From Verrucomicrobiota bacterium (GTDB lineage: Bacteria; Verrucomicrobiota; Kiritimatiellia; JAHIZV01): a DNA stretch of 49,728 nt. Below the pieces are notes generated by a model that was not told the DNA's origin, did no database searches, and was given only the letters and a program-made list of their open reading frames with translations. The translations under genes were made by a program, and so were the position numbers. The stretch spans positions 1-49,728 of the forward strand of contig JAHIZV010000237.1 of the NCBI GenBank assembly GCA_018814445.1. Direction: 5' to 3'. This document shows, piece by piece, positions 37,891-46,524 of the stretch. Within the stretch, counting starts at the first letter, position 1. Every line of letters starts with the position of its first letter.

Positions 37891-39867
37891 TCATACGGCA
37901 TTCGGCAGCCATGGCGAAACGGGCACGTCCAGAGCTGCCGCGAGCGCGCGGAAGAGCTCGCCCTCTGCCACTGTGATCTTGCCGTCGTAGACGAGGCTCT
38001 GCAGACAAGCCACTATGACCCATTTCTTGAGTTGGGGAGTGAGCATCGCAAGGTGCTGAAGAGCCTTATCCACCTCGGACAATCCGGCTTTCTCTTTTGG
38101 AAGGAACTCGAACCGGGCCTTGGACTGCTCCAGGTGGCCAGCCGCCTTGGCAAACGCTTTCGCGGCTTCCACGTCGTTCTCATGCCCCTGCCGCGCCAAC
38201 AGCGAGAGTACGCATGACACTTCGTAGGCCACGCCGCGAAGAGAGTAAATCTGCGACGTCTCCGGCCTGCCTTTCGCAAGATTCCTCACCAGGAGATGAC
38301 GCAGTGTGTATTCAAAAAGGTCTATCTGCTCATCGGCTTCAATGAGCACATCCACATTTGCGCGAAACCGGACAAGCTGGTCCTCAGACATCGTTCTCAG
38401 AGCTGGCACACATAGATCGACCAGCGAGAGCCGCATCTCTTTCGGACATTGATCACGGTATTGCGCCAACTTCAACGTCTCTGCAAGAACTGCTTTGTCG
38501 GCGGACTGTTCGAGATGATGCAGCTGTAGCTTTCGGACCGTCTCGTCACCGTCCAGAAGCAGAACATATATGACCGCGCGCGCGCCAAAAGGTTCCCGTG
38601 CCGCCGCGCGAATCTCTTCCGGCAAAGCATCCAACTGCTCCCGCATGGCGTCCAAGTGCTCGCGCATCGGCACCCCGATCGATTCGATAACCGCGGCAGG
38701 GGTCGCCGCCATCGTCATTAGAATGGGGGCTTTCAATTTGTCAGGGAACGGAAAAGGAAAGGTCTGGCCCGGAAACGGGCCCGGCATACCTTTGCTTTTT
38801 GTGCCGGCCGGCGGGGTCTCGGCACGAGTCCTCGCCACCCGTTCCTGCACAATCGGGAAGTTGCCATCAAAGTCTGGATCAATCTGCAGTATTCGGTCTT
38901 TGAGCGGCGGGTGCGTCGCCATGAGTCCCAGCCAGCTCGGCCTCACACCGTTCCCGAAGAACATGTGACTCGCTTCTTCCGCATGTGGATGCCGCACCTG
39001 CGATCCGAAAACAAGGCCTCCGATCTTCTTCAGAGCACCGGCGATTCCTCCGGGATTCCTCGTGAACTGCACTGCCGACGCGTCAGCCAGGTACTCACGC
39101 TGCCGGGAAACGGCCGCCTTGATCAGCTTGCCGAAGAATACGCCGGCGTACCCGAGGACCATCATCGCCAGCCCAACCAGTACAATCGCCCCGCCCCCCT
39201 TGCCTCTTCTGCTCCGGCCCGATCCGCGCAACACGATCTCTCCGATAATGCCCAGCAGCAGAATTCCGTGCAGCACGCCGATAAGGCGAATATTCAACCG
39301 CATATCGCCATTCAGAATATGGCTGAACTCATGCGCGATTACGCCCTGCGTCTCGTCGCGGTTCAGATGATCCAGCAATCCCCGCGTTACAGACACTACA
39401 GCGTCATTCGGACGATAGCCGGCCGCGAAGGCGTTAATACCTTCCTGATCGTCCATCACGTAGACAGGGGGCGGAGGAATGCCCGAGGCAAGAGCTATCT
39501 CCTCCACGATATTCAACAGTTGCCGCTCCTCAAAGTCGGTCGTATTCGGCAAGACCAGCCGCCCGCCAAGAGATTCGGCGACTCTGGAACCGCCCCCTCT
39601 CAACTGCGACACTTTGTAGAGAGAGCCGCTGACCACGACAAGGAGAGTGAATGCCGTGGCATAGAAGAACACCTCGGAATTCCACAGGTCCAGTTGAGCC
39701 GGCTCCTGTGAATACCCGTACGAAGTCGTCTTCGCCTCGGCGTAGCCAAACAGCAGCAGGATGACGATATACAGGCCCGCAATAATGCAGGCGACCGCGA
39801 GGCTGAAATATACGATCAGCCGACCGGTCTTCTTTCGAGCAGCATCCTGTCGGGCAAAGAAGTCCAT
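37891..39867 (-). CDS. M48 family zinc metallopeptidase with long C-terminal cytosolic extension
   Basis: VIAHEFSHILNGDMRLN (HExxH), N-terminal TM helices, C-terminal about 300 aa extension ending in TerB-like segment. Confidence 0.88.
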   Translation of the reverse strand: MDFFARQDAARKKTGRLIVYFSLAVACIIAGLYIVILLLFGYAEAKTTSYGYSQEPAQLDLWNSEVFFYATAFTLLVVVSGSLYKVSQLRGGGSRVAESLGGRLVLPNTTDFEERQLLNIVEEIALASGIPPPPVYVMDDQEGINAFAAGYRPNDAVVSVTRGLLDHLNRDETQGVIAHEFSHILNGDMRLNIRLIGVLHGILLLGIIGEIVLRGSGRSRRGKGGGAIVLVGLAMMVLGYAGVFFGKLIKAAVSRQREYLADASAVQFTRNPGGIAGALKKIGGLVFGSQVRHPHAEEASHMFFGNGVRPSWLGLMATHPPLKDRILQIDPDFDGNFPIVQERVARTRAETPPAGTKSKGMPGPFPGQTFPFPFPDKLKAPILMTMAATPAAVIESIGVPMREHLDAMREQLDALPEEIRAAAREPFGARAVIYVLLLDGDETVRKLQLHHLEQSADKAVLAETLKLAQYRDQCPKEMRLSLVDLCVPALRTMSEDQLVRFRANVDVLIEADEQIDLFEYTLRHLLVRNLAKGRPETSQIYSLRGVAYEVSCVLSLLARQGHENDVEAAKAFAKAAGHLEQSKARFEFLPKEKAGLSEVDKALQHLAMLTPQLKKWVIVACLQSLVYDGKITVAEGELFRALAAALDVPVSPWLPNAV

Positions 39868-39912
39868 TGAGGAAGTCCTTAGTCCTTGGCCCCTAACTCA
39901 GAGTTCAGGTTT

Positions 39913-40500
39913 CTAGAAACTCACTTTCGGCGCCTGCCGCTCGGACGCTTCCTCGATTTCGAACAATTGCGCTTCGCGGAAGTTGAACGTGTTGGCGATG
40001 ATTACGGCGGGGAATACTTCGCGGGCCGTGTTGTAGATCATCACGGAGTCGTTATACGCCTGCCGGGCGAAGGCAACCTTGTTCTCCGTGGAAGTCAGCT
40101 CCTCGCTCAACTGCATCATATTCTGATTCGCCTTGAGATCGGGATAAGCCTCCGCAAGGGCAAACAGTCTGCCGAGAGCGCCGGTCAGCGAACCTTCAGC
40201 TTTGCCAAGTTTCTGAATCGCGTCGGGATCACTGGGGTCCGCCGCCGCCAGGTCTGTCGCGGACACCGCCGCGTTCCGGGCCTGAACGACAGCTTCCAGC
40301 GTCCCGCTCTCGTGCTTCATGTAGCCCTTTGCCGTTTCAACGAGATTCGGGATCAGATCGTGCCGCCGCTTGAGCTGCACCTCGATCTGGGCGAAGGCAT
40401 TCTTGAATCGATTGCGAAGCGTCACCAGTTTGTTGTATGCACCGATAACGAAGAGTACGAGGACGATGAGAATCCCCAGAATGACTAACAATGCGGGCAT
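39913..40500 (-). CDS. lemA: LemA family protein
   Basis: YNKLVTLRNRFKNAFAQIEVQLKRRHDLIPNLVETAKGYMKHESGTLEAVVQARNAA...LKANQNMMQLSEELTSTENKVAFARQAYNDSVMIYNT. Confidence 0.96.
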   Translation of the reverse strand: MPALLVILGILIVLVLFVIGAYNKLVTLRNRFKNAFAQIEVQLKRRHDLIPNLVETAKGYMKHESGTLEAVVQARNAAVSATDLAAADPSDPDAIQKLGKAEGSLTGALGRLFALAEAYPDLKANQNMMQLSEELTSTENKVAFARQAYNDSVMIYNTAREVFPAVIIANTFNFREAQLFEIEEASERQAPKVSF

Positions 40501-40616
40501 GGCTTTCTCCTTTCCAGAATGCGGCTACCACAGCTATCGACAGACTTTATCATGGCTTCACACAAATGCGAGTTGCGTTTTTCTGTCCTGACAGCAGACT
40601 TCCATCACGATCTAAA

Positions 40617-41255
40617 TCAGCAGAACTTTACATCGCCCTCGACGTTGGTGAGGTGGGAGGTATCCCCCTTCAGCTCCATTACCCAGCGTCCATTCTTCTG
40701 CACAATCTTCACCAGCGTGCAGAAGTGGACGATGATCTCCGGACGGCCGGCTATCAGACTCCATGCCGTGCCAATCACGGACGCACCGTGCCCGACGATC
40801 AGGAGGTCCCCTTCCAGCTCGTCCAGCAGATGGCGTAACGCTTCCCCTGATCGCTTGAGAGCCTCTTCCCCCGTTTCGGGATAGACCGGCATCACGCAGC
40901 TTCTGTAACCGTTATCTATCGCGGGAAAGCGTGTTTTCCTTTCCTCTGCGCTGAGCAGTTCCGGCCATGCTTCAAACCATTCGCCGTTGATCCACTCGCT
41001 CAGTCCATGCTCCAGATAAATCGGCAGATCCAGGGCCTCTGCGACGTGATGCGCCGTATGCATGGTGCGGAGAAACGGAGAGGCAATGATATGCGAGATA
41101 TGCTCGCCCGCGAGTCGCCGGCCCAGTTCCCGAGCCTGCACGATTCCATCCTCCGACAGGTCGGGATCGTGCGGACGCTCCGCCCGCGCGCTCCATGTCG
41201 GATCCACAAAGTCCTGACGGTTACCGTGTCGTGTTATCCAGACTGTCCGAGCCAT
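40617..41255 (-). CDS. Histidine phosphatase family protein
   Basis: VWITRHGNRQDFVDP...LSEDGIVQARELGRRLAGEHISHIIASPFLRTMHTAHHVAEAL...LLIVGHGASVIG. Confidence 0.88.
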   Translation of the reverse strand: MARTVWITRHGNRQDFVDPTWSARAERPHDPDLSEDGIVQARELGRRLAGEHISHIIASPFLRTMHTAHHVAEALDLPIYLEHGLSEWINGEWFEAWPELLSAEERKTRFPAIDNGYRSCVMPVYPETGEEALKRSGEALRHLLDELEGDLLIVGHGASVIGTAWSLIAGRPEIIVHFCTLVKIVQKNGRWVMELKGDTSHLTNVEGDVKFC

Positions 41256-41575
41256 AGTTCTCCAGCTCCTGTTTCAGTTGTCGCCCGCCTTCTTTGACCG
41301 GTGAAATGTCCCCTGATATCCAGACTCAGGCATCCGGCAGAAGGTATGAACCCAAGATAACCGCTGACTGTCAAGAAGCATGGCCATTCTGCGTTTCAGT
41401 GGAAAAAATAATGGAGTTTCAAACGCCGTTTGATATCATCCGCCGCGTAGTTGAAGTGAGTTCGTTTTGGATGAGAAAACAGATTGCCGGTGTCGTCCGA
41501 TAACCTCAGCTTCAGACCCGGCGATCCGCTAGTAGTCTCCAAAACTCGGCAGATAACGGAAAGAGTGAGGAGAGC

Positions 41576-41848
41576 ATGGGTCGTAGATTGTACATAGGTA
41601 ATCTATCCTTCAGCACGATGGAGGCTGATCTGGAAGATCTGTTCAAGCAGGCCGGGACGGTCGTCTCTTGTGACTTGGTTCTGGACAAATTCACGAGTAA
41701 GTCGCGCGGCTTCGCCTTCGTTGAAATGTCGACCGACGAAGAGGCTGAGAAAGCCATTCAGATGTTCGACGGACAGGATCTCGACGGCCGGGCGCTTCGC
41801 GTAAACGAAGCCAGGCCAAGGGTAGACCGCCGCGGCGGCGGATTCTAG
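41576..41848 (+). CDS. RRM-type RNA-binding protein
   Basis: RRLYIGNLSFSTMEADLEDLFKQAGTVVSCDLVLDKFTSKSRGFAFVEMSTDEEAEKAIQMFDGQDLDGRALRVNEARPR: RNP2 (LYIGNL) and RNP1 (SRGFAFVEM). Confidence 0.95.
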   Translation: MGRRLYIGNLSFSTMEADLEDLFKQAGTVVSCDLVLDKFTSKSRGFAFVEMSTDEEAEKAIQMFDGQDLDGRALRVNEARPRVDRRGGGF

Positions 41849-41920
41849 AGGCACGGACCACATTAAGCACACACAATCAGGTCTTCCGCAGATCTTCTGC
41901 TTTGTGTGTTGAAAATCGCA

Positions 41921-41952
41921 AACGCGCGCTCCGTCCATTCAGAGCGCGCGTT
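41921..41952 (+). terminator. GC-rich hairpin downstream of RRM gene, probable terminator
   Basis: AACGCGCGCTC-cgtccattca-GAGCGCGCGTT followed by cttgtt; 11-bp perfect stem. Confidence 0.7.
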
Positions 41953-41980
41953 CTTGTTAGAAACAGACCAGGAGATGCAC

Positions 41981-42778
41981 ATGATCACCGTTGAATCAAT
42001 ATGGACTGATGTGACAGCCATCAGGGAGCAGGCCCCGCTCGTACACAACATCACGAATTACGTGGTTATGAACACGACGGCGAACGCACTTCTCGCTCTC
42101 GGGGCATCTCCCGTAATGGCCCACGCAAACGCGGAAGTTGAGGAGATGACGGCCATCGCGGGCGCGCTGGTAGTGAATATCGGAACGCTGAGCCCGGATT
42201 GGGTCAGCGCCATGGAAACCGCGATTGTGACCGCCGGCAAAAAGGGAAAGCCGGTCATCCTTGACCCCGTGGGCGTTGGCGCAACATCGTATCGAACACG
42301 AACCGCCCGGATGCTTCTGGACCTCAACGGCGCGTCCATCGTCCGCGGAAACGCATCGGAAATCATGGCTCTTCACTCGGCTGAGGCATCAACAAAAGGC
42401 GTGGACTCGACCGCTGGCGCCGAAGACGCTCTTTCTGCCGCGCGGGCACTGTCTGCTGCTCATGACCTTGTCACCGTCATCAGCGGAGAGACCGACTTCG
42501 TCATCGGCGACAGCAGGGAGATTGCAATTTCAAACGGCCACCCGATGATGCCCAGGGTCACGGGTCTGGGATGTACCGCCAGTGCGTTGCTGGGAGCCTT
42601 TGCCGCCGTCAATGCAGATCGCTTCGCAGCCGCCGCTCACGGCATGGCGGTAATGGGAATCTGCGGAGAAATCGCTGCCGGGCGTTCCGAAGGGCCCGGA
42701 TCGCTTCAACTCCACTTCATCGATGCGTTGTATAATCTCTCGGCCGATGACATTGCGATGCGCCTGAAGGTGAGTTGA
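41981..42778 (+). CDS. thiM: Hydroxyethylthiazole kinase
   Basis: APLVHNITNYVVMNTTANALLALGASPVMAHANAEVEEM...PVILDPVGVGATSYRT...IVRGNASEIMAL...GLGCTASALLGAF; ATG at 41981 has a GGAG upstream. Confidence 0.96.
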   Translation: MITVESIWTDVTAIREQAPLVHNITNYVVMNTTANALLALGASPVMAHANAEVEEMTAIAGALVVNIGTLSPDWVSAMETAIVTAGKKGKPVILDPVGVGATSYRTRTARMLLDLNGASIVRGNASEIMALHSAEASTKGVDSTAGAEDALSAARALSAAHDLVTVISGETDFVIGDSREIAISNGHPMMPRVTGLGCTASALLGAFAAVNADRFAAAAHGMAVMGICGEIAAGRSEGPGSLQLHFIDALYNLSADDIAMRLKVS

Positions 42779-43425
42779 TGAACCGACCTGTTATCGACTG
42801 GTCTCTCTATCTCGTCACCGATCCCATCCTGATCGGCGAACGCGACGTGGTTGACGTTGTCATGAGGGCTGTCGCAGGCGGTGTTACGGTTGTGCAATTC
42901 CGGGATAAGCAGGCGGACGACCCCGACTTCGCCGATACAGGCCGCCGTCTTAGAGATGCCCTGTCGCAGACCTCCGTGCCTCTGATCATTAACGACCGCG
43001 TCCACCTTGTCGCCGACATAGGCGCGAACGGCGCTCATATCGGACAAACGGATATGTCGCTTGCGCAGACAAGGTCGATACTCGGTATGCACGCACTCAT
43101 CGGTCTTTCAGTCGAATCACCTGCACAGGCTGCCCCTGTGAACATTCGGGATGTCGATTATCTTGGCGTCAGCCCCATTTATTCCACTCCGACAAAGACC
43201 GATACAGGTCAGCCATGGGGCCTGAAAGGGCTCAGACGCCTCAGAGAGCAGACCGAGATGGTTCCCCTCATCGCAATAGGCGGAATTAACGCGCACAACG
43301 CCGCGGATGTGATCAGAGCGGGAGCAGACGGCTTGGCTGTGGTTTCCGCGATCTGCGCCGCCCCCGATCCTGAACGGGCGGCCAGGGACATTCGCGAGAT
43401 CATTGAGGGCGCTCGCGACTACTGA
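42778..43425 (+). CDS. thiE: Thiamine-phosphate synthase
   Basis: LYLVTDP...GGVTVVQFRDKQADD...LIINDRVHLVADIGANGAHIGQTDMSL...IGLSVESPAQA...DYLGVSPIYSTPTKTDT...IGGINAHNAADVIRAGADGLAVVSAI. Confidence 0.96.
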   Translation: MNRPVIDWSLYLVTDPILIGERDVVDVVMRAVAGGVTVVQFRDKQADDPDFADTGRRLRDALSQTSVPLIINDRVHLVADIGANGAHIGQTDMSLAQTRSILGMHALIGLSVESPAQAAPVNIRDVDYLGVSPIYSTPTKTDTGQPWGLKGLRRLREQTEMVPLIAIGGINAHNAADVIRAGADGLAVVSAICAAPDPERAARDIREIIEGARDY

Positions 43426-44060
43426 GGTCTTTCAGACTGAGGCGGAAGCGGGGGCACGACAATCTTGTTCCCGCACGCGGGACAACTCGCATTCTTCCCT
43501 ATCCATGTCTTCATCCCTTCCAGTTTCTGCCTGCAGTAGATGCAGAAGAACTTGAACTTGTCAGAATCGGCCGCGGCCGAGCCGTAGCTGGGCGGCTTGG
43601 GAATGGTCAGCTTGGTCTGACAAGTGGGACAGACTGTTTTTCGTCCGACGATGTTCTCCGTCGCGGAAAGCTTCTGACCGCACACCGGACAAAAGAACTT
43701 GAAAGAATGCTCCGCAAGCTTCGCCGCCTTCTGCTCCCTTTCCTTCTCCGCACGCTGCTCGTCCTGCGGCGACAACGGGGTAGGAACATGCACGTCATGT
43801 GCACAGACGGGGCATTTGACTTCCTTGCCCGCAAGGTCCACTCGAGAAGGAATTCTGTGTCCGCAGTATGAGCAGAAGAAAGCAAAAACAGGAGACATAA
43901 CGCCGGGATGCTGAGGCGCCTCAGCTCTTCCGCCTACAGCGATTCCAGAACCCATATTGACCGCAGGAGAGGTGGTCAGCTTCCCATCTCTCTTCACAAT
44001 CCGGATCGAGGGAGGTCTCTTGATTACGAGTTTGCCTTTATCCTGGCCAGGAGCAGTCAT
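43419..44060 (-). CDS. Hypothetical protein with three tandem zinc-ribbon modules
   Basis: MTAPGQDKGKLVIKRPPSI...; three CxxC-x(n)-CxxC units: FFCSYCGHRIPSRVDLAGKEVKCPVC, FFCPVCGQKLSATENIVGRKTVCPTC, FFCIYCRQKLEGMKTWIGKNASCPAC. Confidence 0.85.
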   Translation of the reverse strand: MTAPGQDKGKLVIKRPPSIRIVKRDGKLTTSPAVNMGSGIAVGGRAEAPQHPGVMSPVFAFFCSYCGHRIPSRVDLAGKEVKCPVCAHDVHVPTPLSPQDEQRAEKEREQKAAKLAEHSFKFFCPVCGQKLSATENIVGRKTVCPTCQTKLTIPKPPSYGSAAADSDKFKFFCIYCRQKLEGMKTWIGKNASCPACGNKIVVPPLPPQSERPQ

Positions 44061-44176
44061 GAACACCTCGTTTTGGCTCACCAGTCTAACGTATACGAAA
44101 AAGAAAGCAACGACACATCGCGACTCAGCCGATGGAAATCGTTTCGTATGAAGGAAGAGTACACTCGATGAGCAGT

Positions 44177-45463
44177 TTAGTGCAGAATAACTTGAGCACG
44201 GATGGAACGGTCGTTCAAGGGACCGGCATCGTCCGTGACAATCAAGGTGTCGCTCGTGGTATTCAGCTCTGCGGCCGGGGAAGACGTTCTCACTCGAAGG
44301 TAGTTGTCGGTCAGTCCGTAGAGATTCCCGTCGTCTCCCGCCTCTTCCCATAGGACAGGCAGGATTCTTCCCGCCATTCTTTGCGCAAAGTCACGCTGTG
44401 AGGCGTCTGTCACGGACTTCATGTCTGCAAATCGGCGGCTCCTGATGTCGTTTGGAATCTGGCCCGGCATCGTGGAGGCTTCGGTCCCCTCGCGCGCGCT
44501 GAAAGTGAATACATGCGATCTCGCAAACCCCATTTCCTTCACAAAGGCCAGGCTATTGCGATGCTCATTGTCCGTCTCACCGGGGAAGCCGACGATAATA
44601 TCCGTCGTCAATGCCAAGTCCGGCGATCGCTCCCGGATGTGCGCCACTTTCTCCGTATACGACGCTGCATCATATACCCGACGCATGCGCTTGAGGACTG
44701 TATCGGAGCCGCTTTGCAGACTCATGTGAAGCTGACGGCAAAGCCGTGTGCCGAATCGGTCCCACAAGTTCATCCAACTGTATTTGAAATTCCACGGCTC
44801 GAGCGAGGACAGCCGAAGGCGTTCGATATCGCTTTCGGCGAGAACGCGCTCAATCAATCCTCCCAGATCAACATCGCCGTGCCCGTAAGATCCCGCGTGA
44901 ACGCCCGTAAGGACCACCTCCCTGCACCCCTTCTCGGCCAGGTCACGCACCTCGGCAACAATGTCTTCCGGTGATCGACAGCGGGAAGGCCCGCGCGCAA
45001 ATGTAGTCAGACAGAATGTGCATCTCATGTTGCAGCCATCCTGGATCTTCACAAATGCCCGGGTGTGATTGAGAATCAACGGAAAGAGAGACAGTCGCGC
45101 GTCACTTCTGTAGTCTGCTCCTAAAGCGAAACCATCCATACCGAATCGCTCAAGCGCAAGGGAAACCAGCGAGTCCTTTTCAGCGTTCCTGACAACCAGA
45201 TCGGCACGATCGAAGGCCTCGGGCCTCACCTCGCTGTCACAGCCGGTAACAATGATACGCTGCGCAGCATGCGACGGTTTTGCCGCCCTTCTTGATTTCG
45301 ATGCCGCGGAGGACGTCACCGTACACGTATTAACAACACGATAGTCCGCCTCATTTTCGTCGCTGACGATTTCGTGCCCCGCCAGAACGAACCCCTGGGC
45401 CATGCGCTCGGATTCCGCCTGGTTGAGCCTGCAGCCTAATGTCTGAAAGAAGATCTTTGCCAA
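44177..45463 (-). CDS. mtaB: tRNA N6-threonylcarbamoyladenosine methylthiotransferase, MtaB-like radical SAM
   Basis: FFQTLGCRLNQAESERMAQGF...VVNTCTVTSSAASKSRR...VKIQDGCNMRCTFCLTTFARGPSRCRSPEDIVAEVRDLAEKGCREVVLTGVHAGSYG. Confidence 0.94.
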   Translation of the reverse strand: MAKIFFQTLGCRLNQAESERMAQGFVLAGHEIVSDENEADYRVVNTCTVTSSAASKSRRAAKPSHAAQRIIVTGCDSEVRPEAFDRADLVVRNAEKDSLVSLALERFGMDGFALGADYRSDARLSLFPLILNHTRAFVKIQDGCNMRCTFCLTTFARGPSRCRSPEDIVAEVRDLAEKGCREVVLTGVHAGSYGHGDVDLGGLIERVLAESDIERLRLSSLEPWNFKYSWMNLWDRFGTRLCRQLHMSLQSGSDTVLKRMRRVYDAASYTEKVAHIRERSPDLALTTDIIVGFPGETDNEHRNSLAFVKEMGFARSHVFTFSAREGTEASTMPGQIPNDIRSRRFADMKSVTDASQRDFAQRMAGRILPVLWEEAGDDGNLYGLTDNYLRVRTSSPAAELNTTSDTLIVTDDAGPLNDRSIRAQVILH

Positions 45464-45481
45464 GCGGTCTCCCTTGTGACC

Positions 45482-45513
45482 CTAATCCTGATCGTAATCC
45501 TAATCGTAATCCC
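45482..45513. repeat. Degenerate hexanucleotide array (TAATCC/TAATCG), same family as 37786-37817
   Basis: taatcc tgatcg taatcc taatcg taatcc, in divergent mtaB/purU intergenic region. Confidence 0.85.
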
Positions 45514-45588
45514 GCGCCTGATCCCCAACCGATCAGGATCACCTATTCTTGCTTGAGGCAAGCACGTCGTTCGACTATACACTCACTC

Positions 45589-46461
45589 ATGGCCAAATCA
45601 AAGATTCGCAACAACTCCGCCATCCTCCTGATCTGTTGCCCGGATCAGCAGGGAATCGTCGCAACCGTGACCCGCTTCATCAGTGAACATTCCGGCAACA
45701 TCATCCATCTCGACCAGCATGTCGATGTCGAACAAGACGTGTTTTTCATGCGGATCGAGTGGGAACTCGACGGCTTCGACATCAAGCCTGATGACATAAA
45801 GGAGGTGTTTCGTCCGATAGCCGAGCAGTTTCAGATGGACGTCCAACTCCGCTTCACAACCTTCACGAAGAAGATGGCGGTATTCGTATCGAAACAGGGC
45901 CACTGTTTCTATGATATCCTTTCCCGCGTTCGCTCCGGAGAATGGCATGTCGAACTGCCCATCGTAGTCAGCAACCACCGGGACCTCGAAGACGTAGTGA
46001 AGCTTATGGGGATGGAGTTTCACCACTTCAAGATGACGAAAGACAATAAGGCCGAGCAGGAAGCTGAGCAGTTGGCGCTCTTGAAGGATCGCGGCATAGA
46101 CCTGGTTGTCCTCGCGCGCTACATGCAGATTCTGTCGGATGACTTCGTCAGCCACTATCCCAACAGGATCATAAACGTTCACCACGCCTTCCTTCCCGCT
46201 TTCCCCGGAGCCAAGCCTTATCATCAGGCGCACCTGCGCGGCGTTAAACTGATCGGCGCGACGAGTCACTACGTGACGGCGGATCTCGACGCGGGACCGA
46301 TCATCGCGCAGGACGTGATTCGGGTGACGCATAAGGACTCTATCAGTGACATGATCCGCAAGGGGCAGGACACCGAGAAATCGGTTTTGAGCCACGCCGT
46401 CTGGAACCATCTGCAGGACAAGATCGCGGTCTATAACAACAAGACCGTGATCTTCGAGTAG
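45589..46461 (+). CDS. purU: Formyltetrahydrofolate deformylase
   Basis: ILLICCPDQQGIVATVTRFISEHSGNIIHLDQHVD (ACT domain) ... HHAFLPAFPGAKPYHQAHLRGVKLIGATSHYVTADLDAGPIIAQDVIRV. Confidence 0.96.
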   Translation: MAKSKIRNNSAILLICCPDQQGIVATVTRFISEHSGNIIHLDQHVDVEQDVFFMRIEWELDGFDIKPDDIKEVFRPIAEQFQMDVQLRFTTFTKKMAVFVSKQGHCFYDILSRVRSGEWHVELPIVVSNHRDLEDVVKLMGMEFHHFKMTKDNKAEQEAEQLALLKDRGIDLVVLARYMQILSDDFVSHYPNRIINVHHAFLPAFPGAKPYHQAHLRGVKLIGATSHYVTADLDAGPIIAQDVIRVTHKDSISDMIRKGQDTEKSVLSHAVWNHLQDKIAVYNNKTVIFE

Positions 46462-46524
46462 CTGGCGCTACGGGCTTCTCGTTGACCATATACAGAATGC
46501 CAACTCCGGCGGGTTCGTGCCGAA

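Noticed and set aside
41849-41980. Possible TPP riboswitch upstream of thiM-thiE
   Set aside because: No CUGAGA core or other recognisable TPP aptamer motif; the space is taken up by two simple hairpins downstream of the RRM gene.
44060-44351. N-terminal extension of the zinc-ribbon ORF overlapping mtaB
   Set aside because: The upstream in-frame segment is antisense to mtaB coding sequence; the ATG at 44060 gives a clean, non-overlapping gene.
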